A model generated the notes under the pieces. It saw only the letters and a list, made by a program, of their open reading frames with translations. It searched no databases and had not been told where the DNA came from. From NCBI RefSeq assembly GCF_007655135.1, contig NC_045133.1, forward strand, positions 18,511,845 to 18,575,844: a stretch of 64,000 nt of DNA. Reading direction: 5' to 3'. Shown here piece after piece: positions 12,000 through 24,036 of the stretch (positions within the stretch are counted from its first letter, which is position 1; each line of letters begins with the position of its first letter). The position numbers and the translations under genes are program-made. This stretch comes from Punica granatum (lineage: Eukaryota; Streptophyta; Magnoliopsida; Myrtales; Lythraceae).

Positions 12000-12542
12000 T
12001 TTCTCTCTCTTCTCTTTCCATCTCCCTTCCCATCTCTCTCTCTCTTTCTCTCTCTGTTTCTTGATCCGTAGGCGATTGAAATGTCTGAAAACTAAAGCCG
12101 TGTCGAGCTCAATTTCCGCCCGTGCTCGAATCCAATCGAAGCGCCAACACCCCATCGTTCGATCCCACAAATGCGGGCACCTCGCCGGACCTGAGAATCT
12201 GACATTGCCGGGGCCGAGAGATCGAATCTTGGGGGGGCTGAATCTGATGGTGGGTACTGCAAGATCGTCGAGCCCGTCGGTGTTGCGGTGTCGGTCGGGG
12301 TGTTTGGTAGCTGGGTTCTGCGAATCTAGCGCTGGGGCCATCCGGGCCTGAATGAATCTGATGGTGAGCATTGGGAGATCATCACCACAGGGGCTGTCGT
12401 CTTCTTCGTCGTCGTCGTTATTGCAAACCTCTCGCTGGGATCTTTGTTGGTGCTACCGGGGGTGTGTTGGGGCGGGGATATTGTCTGAATCTTGGGCGGG
12501 GGCAGCTGAATCTTGGGGGAGGGAGCTGCTTGGAACAAGGAG
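12000..12542 (+). promoter_or_regulatory. 5' leader of the GAUT gene, with upstream ATGs
   Basis: A CT-rich block at about 12000-12060 is a likely transcription start region. The following ~480 bases, GC-rich compared with the flanks, hold several ATGs before the main start: 12080 (4 codons), 12169 (7 codons), one at 12250 running to the TGA near 12349, and one at 12352 whose frame runs to 12570 and overlaps the main ATG out of frame. GATGGTGAGC at about 12360 could instead be a leader-intron donor. Start and splicing of the leader are inferred, not shown. Confidence 0.5.
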
Positions 12543-15500
12543 ATGCAGCTGCACTTCTCACCTAGCATGAGAAGTATAACGATATCAAGCAGTGGCAGCA
12601 GCAGCAACAACAATGGCAATGGGTTTGTTGACTTGATGAAGATCAAGGTCGCGGCTCGTCACATCTCCTACCGTACCCTCTTCCACACCATTCTCATCCT
12701 AGCGTTCCTGTTGCCCTTTGTCTTCATCCTCACCGCCGTCGTTACCCTTGAAGGTGTCAACAAGTGCTCCTCATTCGGTACTCCTTTTATACTTTCCCTG
12801 CCATTATGTTTCCGTTATTTCGATGATTCCATGAATGGGATGTATTAGTCTTGTAGATCTTGATTCTTGTATTGCGTCAAACGTTATGTCGTTCTGCTGA
12901 TCTGAGACCTGTTGGCTTTTCTTGGCTCTATCCCTGCTGGGATCCGATTGACTAAATGGCACTGATGAAAACAATTGGTTCGATCCCATTGTCCTACTGA
13001 TTTTCATTACGGGATCATGCTGTTAGTTTGATTCGGTAGTTCCATATATGTATATATAAACACGCCCATTTGCAGTTGTGAGCACTTATTTGTAGGAAGA
13101 GATGGTTTGATGTTGCTGTTTGGTTCGGTTCAGTATAATATTGGCAATTGCACTGCTCGTTGACATTTCATGGTCCCGAGTTTTGGCCTTCTATGGAGCT
13201 TGTCCTGTAAGCTTGAAACTGTAGCCTTATCTTCGGAGTTGAGCTGGACTTGTTCGATTTTCTATAGGAAATTGACCTTTTCCTCCAGCTCCATTCGGCC
13301 TTGACGAGTTAGATGCTTCACTAGTGGGCTTTTTACATGATGATTCACATAAAATCTTTGATTCTGATGAAGCAGAGAATATCCATCGATGCCTCTTCTA
13401 TCAAGTTTCTCACGGGTTCTTCTGTTTCTACCTTTGATACCCTTAAGCTGTCGTAATCAGACATTCTCCTTCCTTAAGAATCTTCAATGCTCCCTCCTAT
13501 TGTGGCTGATTTCTAATAATTTTTGTCGGAGGAGAGTTCATGTTATGCGGCATTTTGGATCATGTGTTACTTTTCTGTTTTGTTCCTCTATGGCATTACT
13601 TTTGCATTGAGTTGTTCCTCGAATTTAGGGAAAAGTCAGTTATGTTGTTCCACTTATTGACGTGTTTTTTTTCGTGGTTCAGATTGTTTAGGCAGGCGGT
13701 TTGGACCAAGGCTTCTTGGCCGGGTTGATGATTCAGGGGTAAAGATCCATCTTTAGCTTGTCTTCCTTTTCCTCCTTTACCGAGTAAAATTTAAAGGTTC
13801 TCTGAAGTGGACAGAGCACTTATTATCGTTCTTTGCTTGTTTGCTCATTTGATAGAGAATGGTAAGAGACTTCTACAAGATCCTCGATGAAGTTAACAGT
13901 ATGGAAATCCCAGATAATCTAAAGCTGCCTGATTCGTTTAGTCAACTCGTTTCTGAAATGAAGAGCAACCAGTATGATGCAAGGACTTTTGCTATCATGT
14001 TAAGAGCCATGGTATGCCACTCTACAAAAGGATGAATATTCATGCACCTTTAAATTTCTTCCTTTCTTTGACTAATGCTACTGGAATTTGTTCTTCTTTA
14101 CATAATCTGGTTTAAGCCATAAGGTTTTACATCTTTATTTTGCATTGCAATGATATTCCCCCAAGAAATCATTCGAGATGTCACGGGTGGCATTACATAA
14201 ATGTGTCCCTCACACGATTAATATCAGCAAGCTAGGCCCTAACTGGTTTTGGATAAAAGTCCTAGTTTTATTGTTATTTATATTTATTGGGAATATTGAG
14301 TAACGCTTTTTCATCAGTTCCATTTTTCCTTCCAGAACATAAAGACAATCGTTCAAACTTTCATAAAGTAACACATCTTTGAAGTGCAATCTGGTCTTGG
14401 TGCCTTATTTCTTGTGTTTCTCAGGAAAGGGAAAGGCCAGCAGGCCATACCATTCTTAGCTTACAGTTGTGAGAACAATTGGAGGTTGGTGGTTCTGACT
14501 ACTACTTTTCTTCTCCATTGGCAGATGGATAAATTCGAGAAAGACATAAGAGAGTCCAAATTTGCTGAACTCATGAACAAGCACTTTGCTGCCAGTTCCA
14601 TCCCAAAGGGCATCCACTGCCTCTCTCTGCGGTTGACCGATGAATATTCCTCCAATGCCCACGCCCGTAAACAGCTCCCATCTCCTGAGCTTCTCCCTCT
14701 CCTCTCTGATAACTCCTACTACCACTTCATCCTATCAACGGATAACATATTAGCTGCCTCAGTTGTTGTGACTTCCACGGTGCAATCATCTCTGAAGCCC
14801 GAGAAAATAGTGTTTCACATAATTACTGATAAGAAAACCTATGCGGGAATGCATTCTTGGTTTGCCTTAAATCCCTCATCCCCTGCTATTGTTGAAGTGA
14901 AGGGTATCCATCAATTTGATTGGTTAACAAGGGAGAACGTTCCTGTATTAGAGGCTGTTGAGAATCATAATGGGATTAGGAACTACTACCATGGGAATCA
15001 TGTTGCCGGTGCGAATCTAAGTGCTACTACTCCAAGGACTTTTGCCTCAAAGTTGCAGGCGAGGAGTCCAAAATATATATCACTCCTCAACCACATAAGA
15101 ATTTACCTGCCTGAGGTATGCCTCTTACTGCCCTGTTGCTTGGTGAAGACTTCTTAGGGAAGATGTATATTGATTTGTAGAAACTAGAATGCATTACTTA
15201 TACATTACTAAATTCAAAGAATGCCCTCAAGTAACTTGCACAGTAACACTCTTTAATGTTGGCATTCAGGTTTTCTACTGATATATAGGAATTTTTTTGA
15301 TGTTCTCAATGTAATCTCACTATTTCCAAAACCAAAAGATGTTCCTTAATTAGTGCATTAACGATGCAGCATAGCTTTATCTTATAAATATTTATCGGGT
15401 TTGTGCTCGGGCTGCAAAATCAAGAACATGTTATTACTTCTTGTTTTTTTTTTTTGGGCAGTTGATGAAAGTTATATCAATAACATGGCTTTGAATCATG

Positions 15501-16889
15501 TGATTGGATACTATTATGAATTTGTAATATGAGAAGATTCAGTTTGGCTACAAATTGGAACATCTGATATTGTGGTTTGAATTTTCGCATGCTCTAAGGA
15601 TTGCTCAATCTTGAACATTTTAGCTGATATGTGCCCGTGCAAATTAGAAATGCATAATACCCTCAAAATTTAATTTCTGGACTTACTTTATATTTTCTCT
15701 TGCATCGTTTGGTGCTTAATCTGGTGTTGGAAATAATCTTTTCTGCTAAATGAGGATCTTTTTTTTTTATTTTGGGGATAAGTCCGCTTATTGAGAATTC
15801 TGTGTACCTTCTAGCTGATTTTTCCTTCTATGTCTCTTACATTGCATTTAGCTTCTGTCATTTGTTTGTTTAAATTTCATTCCCTCCCAATTTTTTTCTT
15901 TGTATGCATATGCATTTGCTAACATGTGTGACTGGGCAGCTCTTCCCGAACCTTGACAAGGTAGTCTTCTTGGATGATGATGTTGTGATCCAACGGGACT
16001 TGTCCCCTCTATGGGAGATCGACCTCGAGGGCCAAGTCAATGGTGCTGTGGAGACATGCAGGGGTGAGGACGAGTGGGTAATGTCCAAGCGTTTCAAAAA
16101 CTACTTCAACTTCTCCCATCCCCTCATTGCGAAGCACTTGGATCCTGAAGAGTGTGCATGGGCCTATGGGATGAACATCTTTGATCTCCGTGCATGGAGG
16201 AAGACTGATATCAGAGAGACATACCATTACTGGTTGAAAGAGGTACGAGTTTCTTTCAATTTGAGTGCACCTCCATGACTAATTTTACTGAGGTGGGAAG
16301 GAGAACTTCAGAATAATTATATGACTTTCTATAGTTGTGGAATATGGTTCCGTGGGCATTCATTTTTATTTCATCTAAAAAAAAGAGGATAATAAGATGA
16401 ATAATTTAATGGATTGCACTTTACATGACACTTTCTGATCCTAGAGATTTGGTGTTGCGCTATCTAAGGCTTCTAAATGACTGGAAATCGTCTCCAGTTT
16501 GTTACCAGGAAAAAAAAAAAAATTCTTCAGTTTCTCAATTCCCCCATTAGCATCTATGAGACACGATAGTCCTGAAAAACATATGTGTGTTTCTCTCTGT
16601 GCAGAATCTGAAGTCTAATCTGACAATGTGGAAGCTTGGCACCCTACCGCCGGCTTTGATCGCTTTCAAGGGTCATGTCCACCCAATCGACCCATCATGG
16701 CACTTGCTTGGCCTAGGATATCAGATCAAGACGAGCATCGAGAATGTGGAGAAAGCTGCAGTTATTCACTATAATGGCCAGTCGAAACCTTGGTTACAGA
16801 TTGGTTTTGAGCATCTTCGGCCCTACTGGGCAAAGTATGTGAACTATTCCAATGATTTTGTGCGAAGTTGTCATATCTTGGAGCCGTAG
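12543..16889 (+). CDS. GAUT13/14: Galacturonosyltransferase, GAUT13/14 type (GT8)
   Basis: Exons 12543-12777, 13683-13738, 13856-14011, 14525-15115, 15940-16242 and 16605-16889 join with GT-AG introns to 541 codons plus stop, close to Arabidopsis GAUT13/14 (~530 aa). The protein is a type II membrane protein with one segment at residues ~46-68. Its C-terminal glycosyltransferase family 8 domain carries the metal-binding DDD (358-360) in VVFLDDDVVIQ, HPIDPSWH (473-480) and HYNGQSKPW (502-510). The start is supported by the conserved MQLH...SPSMRSI N-terminus. GAUTs transfer galacturonate from UDP-GalA onto homogalacturonan in the Golgi for pectin synthesis. No breaks are seen. I recognise the GAUT13/14 clade but cannot decide between the two paralogues. 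Confidence 0.95.
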
Positions 16890-17945
16890 AGATGGATTAC
16901 TTCATTCAGAAAAATTCTACTACACTAAAACGAATTGCTACGAGGAGGGAGAAGCGGGGCGCCATTGGAATTGGGAATACTTCTGTTGCGCCTTGGAATT
17001 TCAGGAAAAGCGAGCTGAGGATCTTCTGGGGCGGTCCAGTTCCAACTGTTATCCGGTGCACGAGTATCATAGAAGAAGAGGAGCCAGCTTCGGCTGCGCG
17101 GGCACGAGACTGGAATTTTTTCATTTGTAACATAGAAAATCGATTTGTTTCCCTTTTTTTTTTTTGGTCTTCTCATTTTGATGATTGGAAAAGAGGGTAG
17201 CTATCACTTTCCAACCGAGTGGGATTAGAGTATTTGTTGGAGTTTTTCTTAGCACAATAAGTCGGAAGAAGTACAAACTGAGGAGGCGAGAGGATTGGGG
17301 CCGGTTGGTGCGGGGCGAGATCAAAGCCACACACGGAGCGGCTTGTGCTGGTGAAGAGGAAGGCTCGAACAGGCCTTTTCGGAGGCTCCATATCTTTTGA
17401 ATTTGTAATTCTTTTTTCTAAATTTCCTTCTGGGGTAAGATCATTTTTCCTCTATATATGTTGATTGATGATGATGGATGCCACAGTGGTGATGGTAGGA
17501 GGAGTAGGTATTGGGAGGAATATTTTTTTTGATGTTTCCTATGTTACAGCTCCCATCCATTTGGGGAACTGTTGTTTAGGTCTTATATTGCTTTTTCTTT
17601 TTTGAGTATTTACTTTGTACAATTCACAACAAACATTGATATGTGCAGGAAATTCTTTTTTCCAATTTCTTTTTCCCCCCGTTCTTTTTTCTTTTCTCGT
17701 GTTTGGTAAGCTTGTATACTTTCATTTACTAATATGCCCTCCACTATCGAGTACTATGACTATTAACATGGTAGAAACGGAAAATTCATGTTCGGGTTGT
17801 GCCATGACCAGCGGACTCCGATGACGATGATAGGAAGTTCTTCGAAGAGCAGGGGCTGATCCAGTAAACCGGTTATCAGAAGTAAAAACTCAGGGGCTGA
17901 ATTGGAATGAGAGTGAAAGTAGAGGGGCCAAACTGTGAAACTCGG
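16890..17945. other. GAUT 3' UTR and short intergenic spacer
   Basis: Sequence after the GAUT stop stays non-AT-rich to about 17400 and is probably 3' UTR. A T-rich stretch follows. Near 17845-17940 there is a GGGGCTGA...AGAGGGGCCAAACTG block of the kind often seen at DNA-transposon ends, but no partner was found. Confidence 0.4.
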
Positions 17946-17949
17946 AGTA

Positions 17950-18999
17950 GAAAATATGCGAGTACGAGAGTGGGCACCTGTCGATTTCCCGAGTAGGAAG
18001 GAGGAGGAGGAAGGCAAGAGAATAGAATCGGTTGATCCATTTGACCGCAGAGACCTTGAATACTCCGAAACAGCCTCGTCCTCCTTCGAGATTTTGTCAA
18101 TTGTATTCATCTCTCTGATCAGTCTCTTCTTCGACCCTTTCGTGTTCATTTTTTTTCCTTTTTGTTTATTTATTTTATTTTTCTTCTTTTTTTATTTTTA
18201 TCATCATCATCATCCTCCTCATTTGACCCTCTTTAGCATCGGAACCCGCAATCGGCCCGAATTCCAGCTTCGATTTCGGCGTCGGATTAAAGGAAAAAGC
18301 TCCGATTGACTGGATTGAAGTTGAAGGCAGCTGGCATCAATCCCAGATCAGCTCGACAAGCCCAACAAGTAAGACAGGATTGATTTTCTTTTTTTAGTCC
18401 TTTCGCTTCCTCTACGATGAATCAATCCCTTTCTGGAGCTTTTGGACTGACCCAGATTCGAGTGTTGGGTTGTCGTGTGATTTCGTGACTGCCCATGTGA
18501 AGATTTGCTGTCGGTTTCTTCTCTCGCTGCCAAAGATTTTGCTTTTACTATGTGGGATGTAATTCTATGTTTCTATCTTCTCTTTTAGATGGAGGTTTGT
18601 ATTTATTCTATGATTTTTATGATTGCCGTCACTGGAGGATTTGCTGATGATTTCGTCTCTTGACACTGTGGATTCTTAATTTTCACGAAAATTGGTTATC
18701 AGTCATGTCTGTTATTCTCGTTGCTCTGATTTAAGTTTTATGTGATCTATGAGGACAGATCAGAGACCATTTCTTCTGTAATTTGTCTAATTTTGGGTAT
18801 CTTTCTATTCTTAGTTTCTGCTTTAAATGGATCCGATACTATAATTTGAGTGCTGCACAGTGACACTCATTTGCAATTCAGCGTTGCTGCAACAAAACAT
18901 TTAATGCTCCGTGCTCTCTTGATTTTCCATGTCAGAGACTATTATTGTTGGATTGAAACCCGGAAAGTAAGGAACTCGGGGGCATTTGGATGCATTAAT
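17950..18999 (+). promoter_or_regulatory. Likely 5' UTR and leader intron of the MUB gene
   Basis: A GC-richer, TC-rich block at about 17950-18366 ends in CAAGCCCAACAAGTAAGAC, a good donor at about 18368. Candidate acceptors lie at CTGCACAG (~18860) and CATGTCAG (~18936), before the ATG at 19000. A leader intron is therefore likely. Exact boundaries need transcript data. Confidence 0.45.
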
Positions 19000-20857
19000 A
19001 TGGCTTCTGCTGCTGTTCAGGACCAACTTGAAATCAAGTTTCGGTTAACTGATGGCTCCGATATCGGTCCCAGAAGCTTCCCAGTGGCGACTAGCGTTGC
19101 CACCTTAAAGGAGAGCATCCTTGCCCAATGGCCCAAAGGTTAGGGGTTTGCTTTTCAATTTGAGTTCATTAATCCACTGTTGCTTATGTTTCCTTCGTCT
19201 ATTCTTACATCTCTGAGTCATGAATTTCTCCTGCTTCTCTGTATGTGGGATCATGTCGAACCACATAATTCATGAAAAAAGTAATATGCATTTTGGTGAT
19301 TTTATTATATATTATGGTCCATGGATATGGGCCACAGCATAGGTTCTACATGGTCTGATCAGTATAGATTCTTGTCTACGTGGCCACTTATTGCTGTGGA
19401 GATATCGACATTAGCTACTGTAATAAGTTTCTTAGATAATAAAGCAATAAAAATGTGCTAATCCTCTGTACTGCTAAAAGCTTTGCTGGTATTCTTCTCT
19501 CATTTCGTTTTTTCATTTCTTGAAATAGATGATTCTTTTTCGTTGTCACTTTCTCATCTTGTAAAATATGGTAACATGCAAAAGCGTGTTCAATTTTCTT
19601 TTAGAACATGTTTTTCTTTGAGAAAAGTATGAGAATTTGCTGTTCTTTTCTTAGTGGTCCTGAAAGAAAAGAACAATCACACATGTTCTACGTATTGGAA
19701 CAGAAAGTTAGGGAATTCTTTATAACCAAACCGAAAGGGTCCATCTCCAGCAACTGCTTTGATTTTGAGCCTAAGTTTAATGATGCATATTTTGCTCATT
19801 CAGATAAGGAGAATGGGCCGAAGACTGTGAAAGATGTGAAGTTAATTAGTGCCGGAAGGATATTAGAAAACCACCGAACAGTGGCAGACTGTCGAAGCCC
19901 ATTATATGATGTCCCTGGTGGAGTTACAACCATGCATGTAATTGTTCAACCACCTTCTGAAAAAGGTACCAATATTATTTTACTTGTCTTAATTTTCCAG
20001 TATCACTTCAACCTTTGGTTATGTAATATAGAAATGGGCGATGAGAGTGCATAAATATCTACTCAATTAATCGAAAGAGTTGGCTTTGTGGTAAGATGGG
20101 CCAAGATAATTTGCGCTGCTGTGGATTAATGTTAACTTCAAAATCCACTGAAGTGGGAAAAATTCTTGGGATCGAATTGGGTACTGTGGTCGGTTTTTTA
20201 TTGCTGGTGCTTACATGTGGATGTAGCTTGCAATGATAGGGGCGAACCTCTCTGTGGATGGAGAGTCCTTATTCGGGGTAAAGTTTCTGATACATCTAAG
20301 CGAGCTTACGGGTGGTAACGAAACAATATATCCTAACGTTGACAGATATTTTTAGATCTATCACAACGTTATTTTTTTTGCCTGAGGTATCCCTAAGTTG
20401 CTATTTTTGTTTCATCAACTATCCCTTGGGGTTAGATGGTGATATCAAATTAGCAATGTTGGGATACCTCGGACAAAAAATCGACGTTAGGATAGATCTA
20501 AGAATATCTGTCAACGTTAGGCTATATGGTGCAATATACCCTAACGAAAATGAAGCTAGTTTTTCAGATGAGCACATAGATCTTGAGTGGTGGGAATTTG
20601 ATGGAAATCAGGGCAACGGGAATAGAAATATGAACATCGCCAGTCAATATGAATTGCCAGTATTCATATCATATGAAAAACCGACCCAATCTACCCTCTG
20701 ATTTTTCTTATTTATCTTTCTCCGACTGACTTTTTTGTTCTGTCGTCCCTTATTCTGATCATAACATTGAAAGGATGTTTTTTCCGTTTACAATGTAACA
20801 GAGAAGAAAGCGGCAAACCAATCAAAGCAGAATAAATGCGGATGCGTCATAATGTGA
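19000..20857 (+). CDS. MUB: Membrane-anchored ubiquitin-fold protein (MUB)
   Basis: Exons 19000-19138, 19804-19965 and 20802-20857 join to 118 codons plus stop, the usual MUB length. Residues ~8-95 form the ubiquitin fold (LEIKFRL, DIGPRSFP, LKESILAQWP, DKENGPK, LISAGRILEN, TMHVIVQPP). The end NKCGCVIM has the CaaX box CVIM (115-118) for prenylation and an upstream Cys113 that could be palmitoylated. Unlike ubiquitin, it lacks a C-terminal di-glycine. MUBs are lipid-anchored at the plasma membrane and, in Arabidopsis, bind certain E2 enzymes and hold them there. The ATG at 19000 is the one directly before the conserved domain. Intron 2 (836 bp) carries an inverted-repeat element. Confidence 0.95.
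20080..20300 (+). mobile_element. Possible SINE-like insertion in MUB intron 2
   Basis: GAGTTGGCTTTGTGGTAAG (box A-like) is followed ~70 bases later by GGGATCGAATTGGG (box B-like). The remainder is not clearly shared with the other SINE-like copies. Weak call based on promoter-box spacing only. Confidence 0.25.
20305..20548. mobile_element. Inverted-repeat MITE in MUB intron 2
   Basis: The left arm (about 20331-20397: CCTAACGTTGACAGATAT, TAGATCTATC, GCCTGAGGTATCCC) is mirrored by the right arm (about 20461-20527: GGGATACCTCGG, GATAGATCTAAGAATATCTG, TCAACGTTAGG). The central spacer is ~60 bases. The element lies wholly in the intron, so it does not touch the coding exons. Confidence 0.75.
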
Positions 20858-22089
20858 ATTCCAGTTTTCTGACAGCCGAGGCAGTGACGCTGAGGTTTGT
20901 CCACTTATTTGTCCTCCCCTTCTTGGCAAAAATTCGAATATCTAATTTGACTTCCTGATGATTTCTCAGGCAAAGATAACTGTTGTTTGAGGGAAGCCAT
21001 TGGTCTGAAACTGAATTTAGTGAGCTCGACAGTTTTTGCTTGGACGAGTCCACCTCGTGGGGCTCGTGCTCTAGCTTATGGGTTAATGTCGAGTTCGAGC
21101 TCGTCTCCTGCTTTCCCATCCTTTTCTGCAAGATTCTTTTTTTTTTTTTTTTCCCTTTTTCTTTTCTTGTTTGATATGTTGTAAGCTCACAATTATGCAA
21201 TGTACTGGTGTCATCTGCGCTATTATTCTTACTATAAATGCCATGTATAAAAATTGCTATTGTATAATCGGATAATTCAATTTTACACTGGGAGCGGTTT
21301 CGGTTTGTGAGACAAATGCTTGGTTATTTATGAAATCTTTTACACAATTATCTGCCTTACTATGTATATCATTTTGGAAGCAATAAGTGCCAATGTCCAG
21401 AGCTATCGGAAATTAGGCTTCCCAAATTCTTATATTAGAACTTGGAACCAGCGCTGAGTGAATCAAATAAGACAACCCATGTAGTTCAACAATTGATATG
21501 ATGCGATACTGTCACTGTCTGAACTATCTGATGCACGGATCAAGCACAGAAAATGGAAAAACCGTTGCAATTTGATTTTTGTGTTGCTAGATACATTGAA
21601 CGTTGTTGGTGAAACTACCCAAAAAACATCTAAGAGATGGTATTGGAGGGTAAGATTGTTGGCATGAGGCGTAACGACAACAAAAGACAATGATCCTGAA
21701 CTTAAAGTCGGATTCGTGCAGGTTTAAAAGAGAGACATCGTAAAACAACTGAAACACGGTTGGAATTTAAGATCAGATGCTCCTCGAAGCTAAGAGTCAG
21801 CAATCTTAGCAAAGCCGTTTTATTTCTGTATTAATGTACATAAACAAAAACTTCAAACCTATTGTTCCCTAGAGATATCAACACTCAATCAGACAACGCC
21901 CGATGGAAATCCAAAGTACTGTAAAATTTACGGAAAGCAAGATCAATAAGACCAGAGAAAACTCAAAAACTTCAAAATTCTGTACCTTAATGAGTTATGT
22001 CGAATCAATCTCTTTCCTTACAAGAGATTGCAGCTTTATTCTCTCATTAGCAAGAAAACCAAACCAACTTCTTATTCTCTGTCGCCCAG
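20858..22089. other. Convergent 3' regions of MUB and calmodulin-binding gene
   Basis: MUB 3' UTR probably runs to about 21240. The 3' UTR of the minus-strand gene probably covers about 21800-22089. The middle is AT-rich. Because the two genes converge, their 3' ends face each other here. No further gene is seen. Confidence 0.5.
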
Positions 22090-24036
22090 CTACGTATTTG
22101 CAGCAGGCTTGGTGTCCTGTAAAGAGATGACGGTCTCAAAGGCGCCGACCAACGCCTTGACCTTACTCTTCCTTGTCTCCACAAGCTTACTGGCTGTTTC
22201 CTCAATCACATTGTTGAACAGACCCTTCGCATCTTTCTTCTCCTGAACATCACTGTGCCTCAGGATGACTTTCGTGGACCCCTCTTCACTTCCATCATTA
22301 TTGCTCACCGCCTCGATCTGTTCCCTCTTCTTCCTCCTAGGTTCGGGATTCAGATTCTTGGTCTCGCCTGGTAACCTGCCTCGCCGAAACCTAAGCCTCC
22401 TTGGAGTATTGCTCTCATGCTGAACATCGATTATTCTTCCCCTCCTGAACCGCAGCTTCGTTGGCTTGGATCCTTCTTCAGGCTCGGGCAGATGGTGCCT
22501 TCCCTTTCTGGGCTGATTCTTTCCGTCGCCTTCTTCTGAAACCCCGCTCCCTTGCATTAAATTGGATTCTTCATAGTCCGAGGCAGAGTACTCCTCTGAT
22601 TCACTCATGGTATACTCAGACTCTGTTTGATCATCTTGTTGTAGTAGAGGAGGAGAGTCTGAGGGAGACAAGGACGGGGACTCGCCTAAAGGTAGGGAAA
22701 TACTCTCAGCAACACTCTCATTCGAGGATCTATTCTCAATTTCTTCAACATTCTCTATATTACTCTCAGCAATAGTTTCATCAGGGACCACTTCCAAAGG
22801 TTTGCTCTCAGTTTCTTCTACATTCACAACATTGACATCAATACTCTCACTAGTAATTGCCTCGGAGGTTTTGCTCTCAGTTTCTTCCACATTCACAATG
22901 TATAAAGTCTTCTCGACAATTTCTTCTTTATTGCTCACCTCTCCCATATTGACATCAATCCTCTCACTAGTAATTGCCCCAGAGGTTTTGCTCTCAGTTT
23001 CTTCCACATTCACAATGTATAAAGTTTTCTCGGCGATTTCTTCTTTATTGCTCACCCCAACATTCTTAACTTCATCTTCGCTCTTCCCAGAGGTTGCTCC
23101 ATTAGTCACTTTCTTGCCCACTATCGTTCTTGGAACATTCTTGACCGTAATTCTTTTGCTGATGGATGGTTTTGAGGGCGGGGGAGCACTAGAGAACACA
23201 TTTAGATTCTTGGTCCCTACTCTTTTCTGGGTCCGAGGGCTTTCTCGTGTCTTAGTCTCACCCTTCTTTTGGAGCCTTAACTGAGAGGAGTCATTGGAAG
23301 TGGATAACCGCCTGAGGATCAAAGGACTTGACTTCACGGGTGTAACAATGCTCCCCGATAGTCTCCTCTCTTTGGGTTTTGGCAGGGCCCTTTTCGGGGT
23401 CTCATTGGCTGGCAAGACTCCTTTCGAGGTCTCATTGGTTGGCATGTCTCGTTTGGAGATCTCATTGGTGGGCATGACTCGTTTGGAGGTCTCATCGGTT
23501 GGCATGACTCCTTTGGAGGTCTCATTGGTCGAGAAGCCATCCTTCTTCATGGGTTTTCTGGCATTCAGTGAAAGGGTACTTGAATTGAGTGAGGACTTGG
23601 TCGCCACTGCAGGAGTTGTCTTCTTCTTCTCAACCTGAAGATCACCTCTCATCGAATTTCGCCTTTCAGCCTTCAGCACCTTCTGTTTTACTATATCAGA
23701 AGCTTCACGGACAGGAATTTCAGCACCAGATGATGATTTGGGTCGATTTACTGGAGACTTCTTAATCCTTTCAGGGAAAACTGCGCTCTTCACTAGGATC
23801 TCGTCTTCAGGCGGCCTCTTGATGAGCCTCTTGGGAAAGGGATTTCTGGCCTTCGGTTCACAAGAGTGCGCTTTACCATACTTGCAGAAATCATGGCAGG
23901 AACCAGTTGAAGCTCTAAGATAGTTCGGGGTTGAACTGGAAGAACTTGATGGGCCCATTGAGTACCTTCTCAGGTTGACCTTTTCACGTTTTATTGGCTC
24001 CGGCGTGGCTGGTGGGTTGTTATTCTCCTCAGCCAT
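22090..24036 (-). CDS. Plant calmodulin-binding-domain protein
   Basis: One uninterrupted frame of 648 codons. The ATG at 24034-24036 is chosen because the upstream in-frame codon is GTG. The C-terminal ~120 residues (LRFRRGR at 528-534 and 548-554, then the basic, amphipathic KGLFNNVIEETASKLVETR and KVKALVGAFETVISLQ, 604-640) match the plant-specific calmodulin-binding domain (Pfam CaM_binding). The N-terminus has LRRYSMGPSSSS and a short Cys/His-containing stretch (CHDFCKYGKAHSC), both as in this family. The middle is disordered and repetitive: ~10-residue repeats TNETSKxVMP at 170-220, and a ~38-residue repeat around EKTLYIVNVEETESK at 336-415. Members are thought to be Ca2+/calmodulin targets, but no enzymatic activity is known to me. 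Paralogue identity is uncertain. Confidence 0.9.
   Translation of the reverse strand: MAEENNNPPATPEPIKREKVNLRRYSMGPSSSSSSTPNYLRASTGSCHDFCKYGKAHSCEPKARNPFPKRLIKRPPEDEILVKSAVFPERIKKSPVNRPKSSSGAEIPVREASDIVKQKVLKAERRNSMRGDLQVEKKKTTPAVATKSSLNSSTLSLNARKPMKKDGFSTNETSKGVMPTDETSKRVMPTNEISKRDMPTNETSKGVLPANETPKRALPKPKERRLSGSIVTPVKSSPLILRRLSTSNDSSQLRLQKKGETKTRESPRTQKRVGTKNLNVFSSAPPPSKPSISKRITVKNVPRTIVGKKVTNGATSGKSEDEVKNVGVSNKEEIAEKTLYIVNVEETESKTSGAITSERIDVNMGEVSNKEEIVEKTLYIVNVEETESKTSEAITSESIDVNVVNVEETESKPLEVVPDETIAESNIENVEEIENRSSNESVAESISLPLGESPSLSPSDSPPLLQQDDQTESEYTMSESEEYSASDYEESNLMQGSGVSEEGDGKNQPRKGRHHLPEPEEGSKPTKLRFRRGRIIDVQHESNTPRRLRFRRGRLPGETKNLNPEPRRKKREQIEAVSNNDGSEEGSTKVILRHSDVQEKKDAKGLFNNVIEETASKLVETRKSKVKALVGAFETVISLQDTKPAANT

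Noticed and set aside
14456..14725. Minus-strand ORFs opposite the GAUT exon
   Set aside because: They are shadows of the coding strand with no family features. The same applies to 15870-16227 (-).
14384..15157. Single long ORF starting with a GTG as an independent gene
   Set aside because: It is exon 4 of the GAUT gene read through into both flanking introns. Splice sites at 14524/14525 and 15115/15116 and homology place the true exon limits.
22461..23923. Several long plus-strand open frames opposite the calmodulin-binding gene
   Set aside because: Low-complexity shadows of the real minus-strand frame. No domain and no conserved start.
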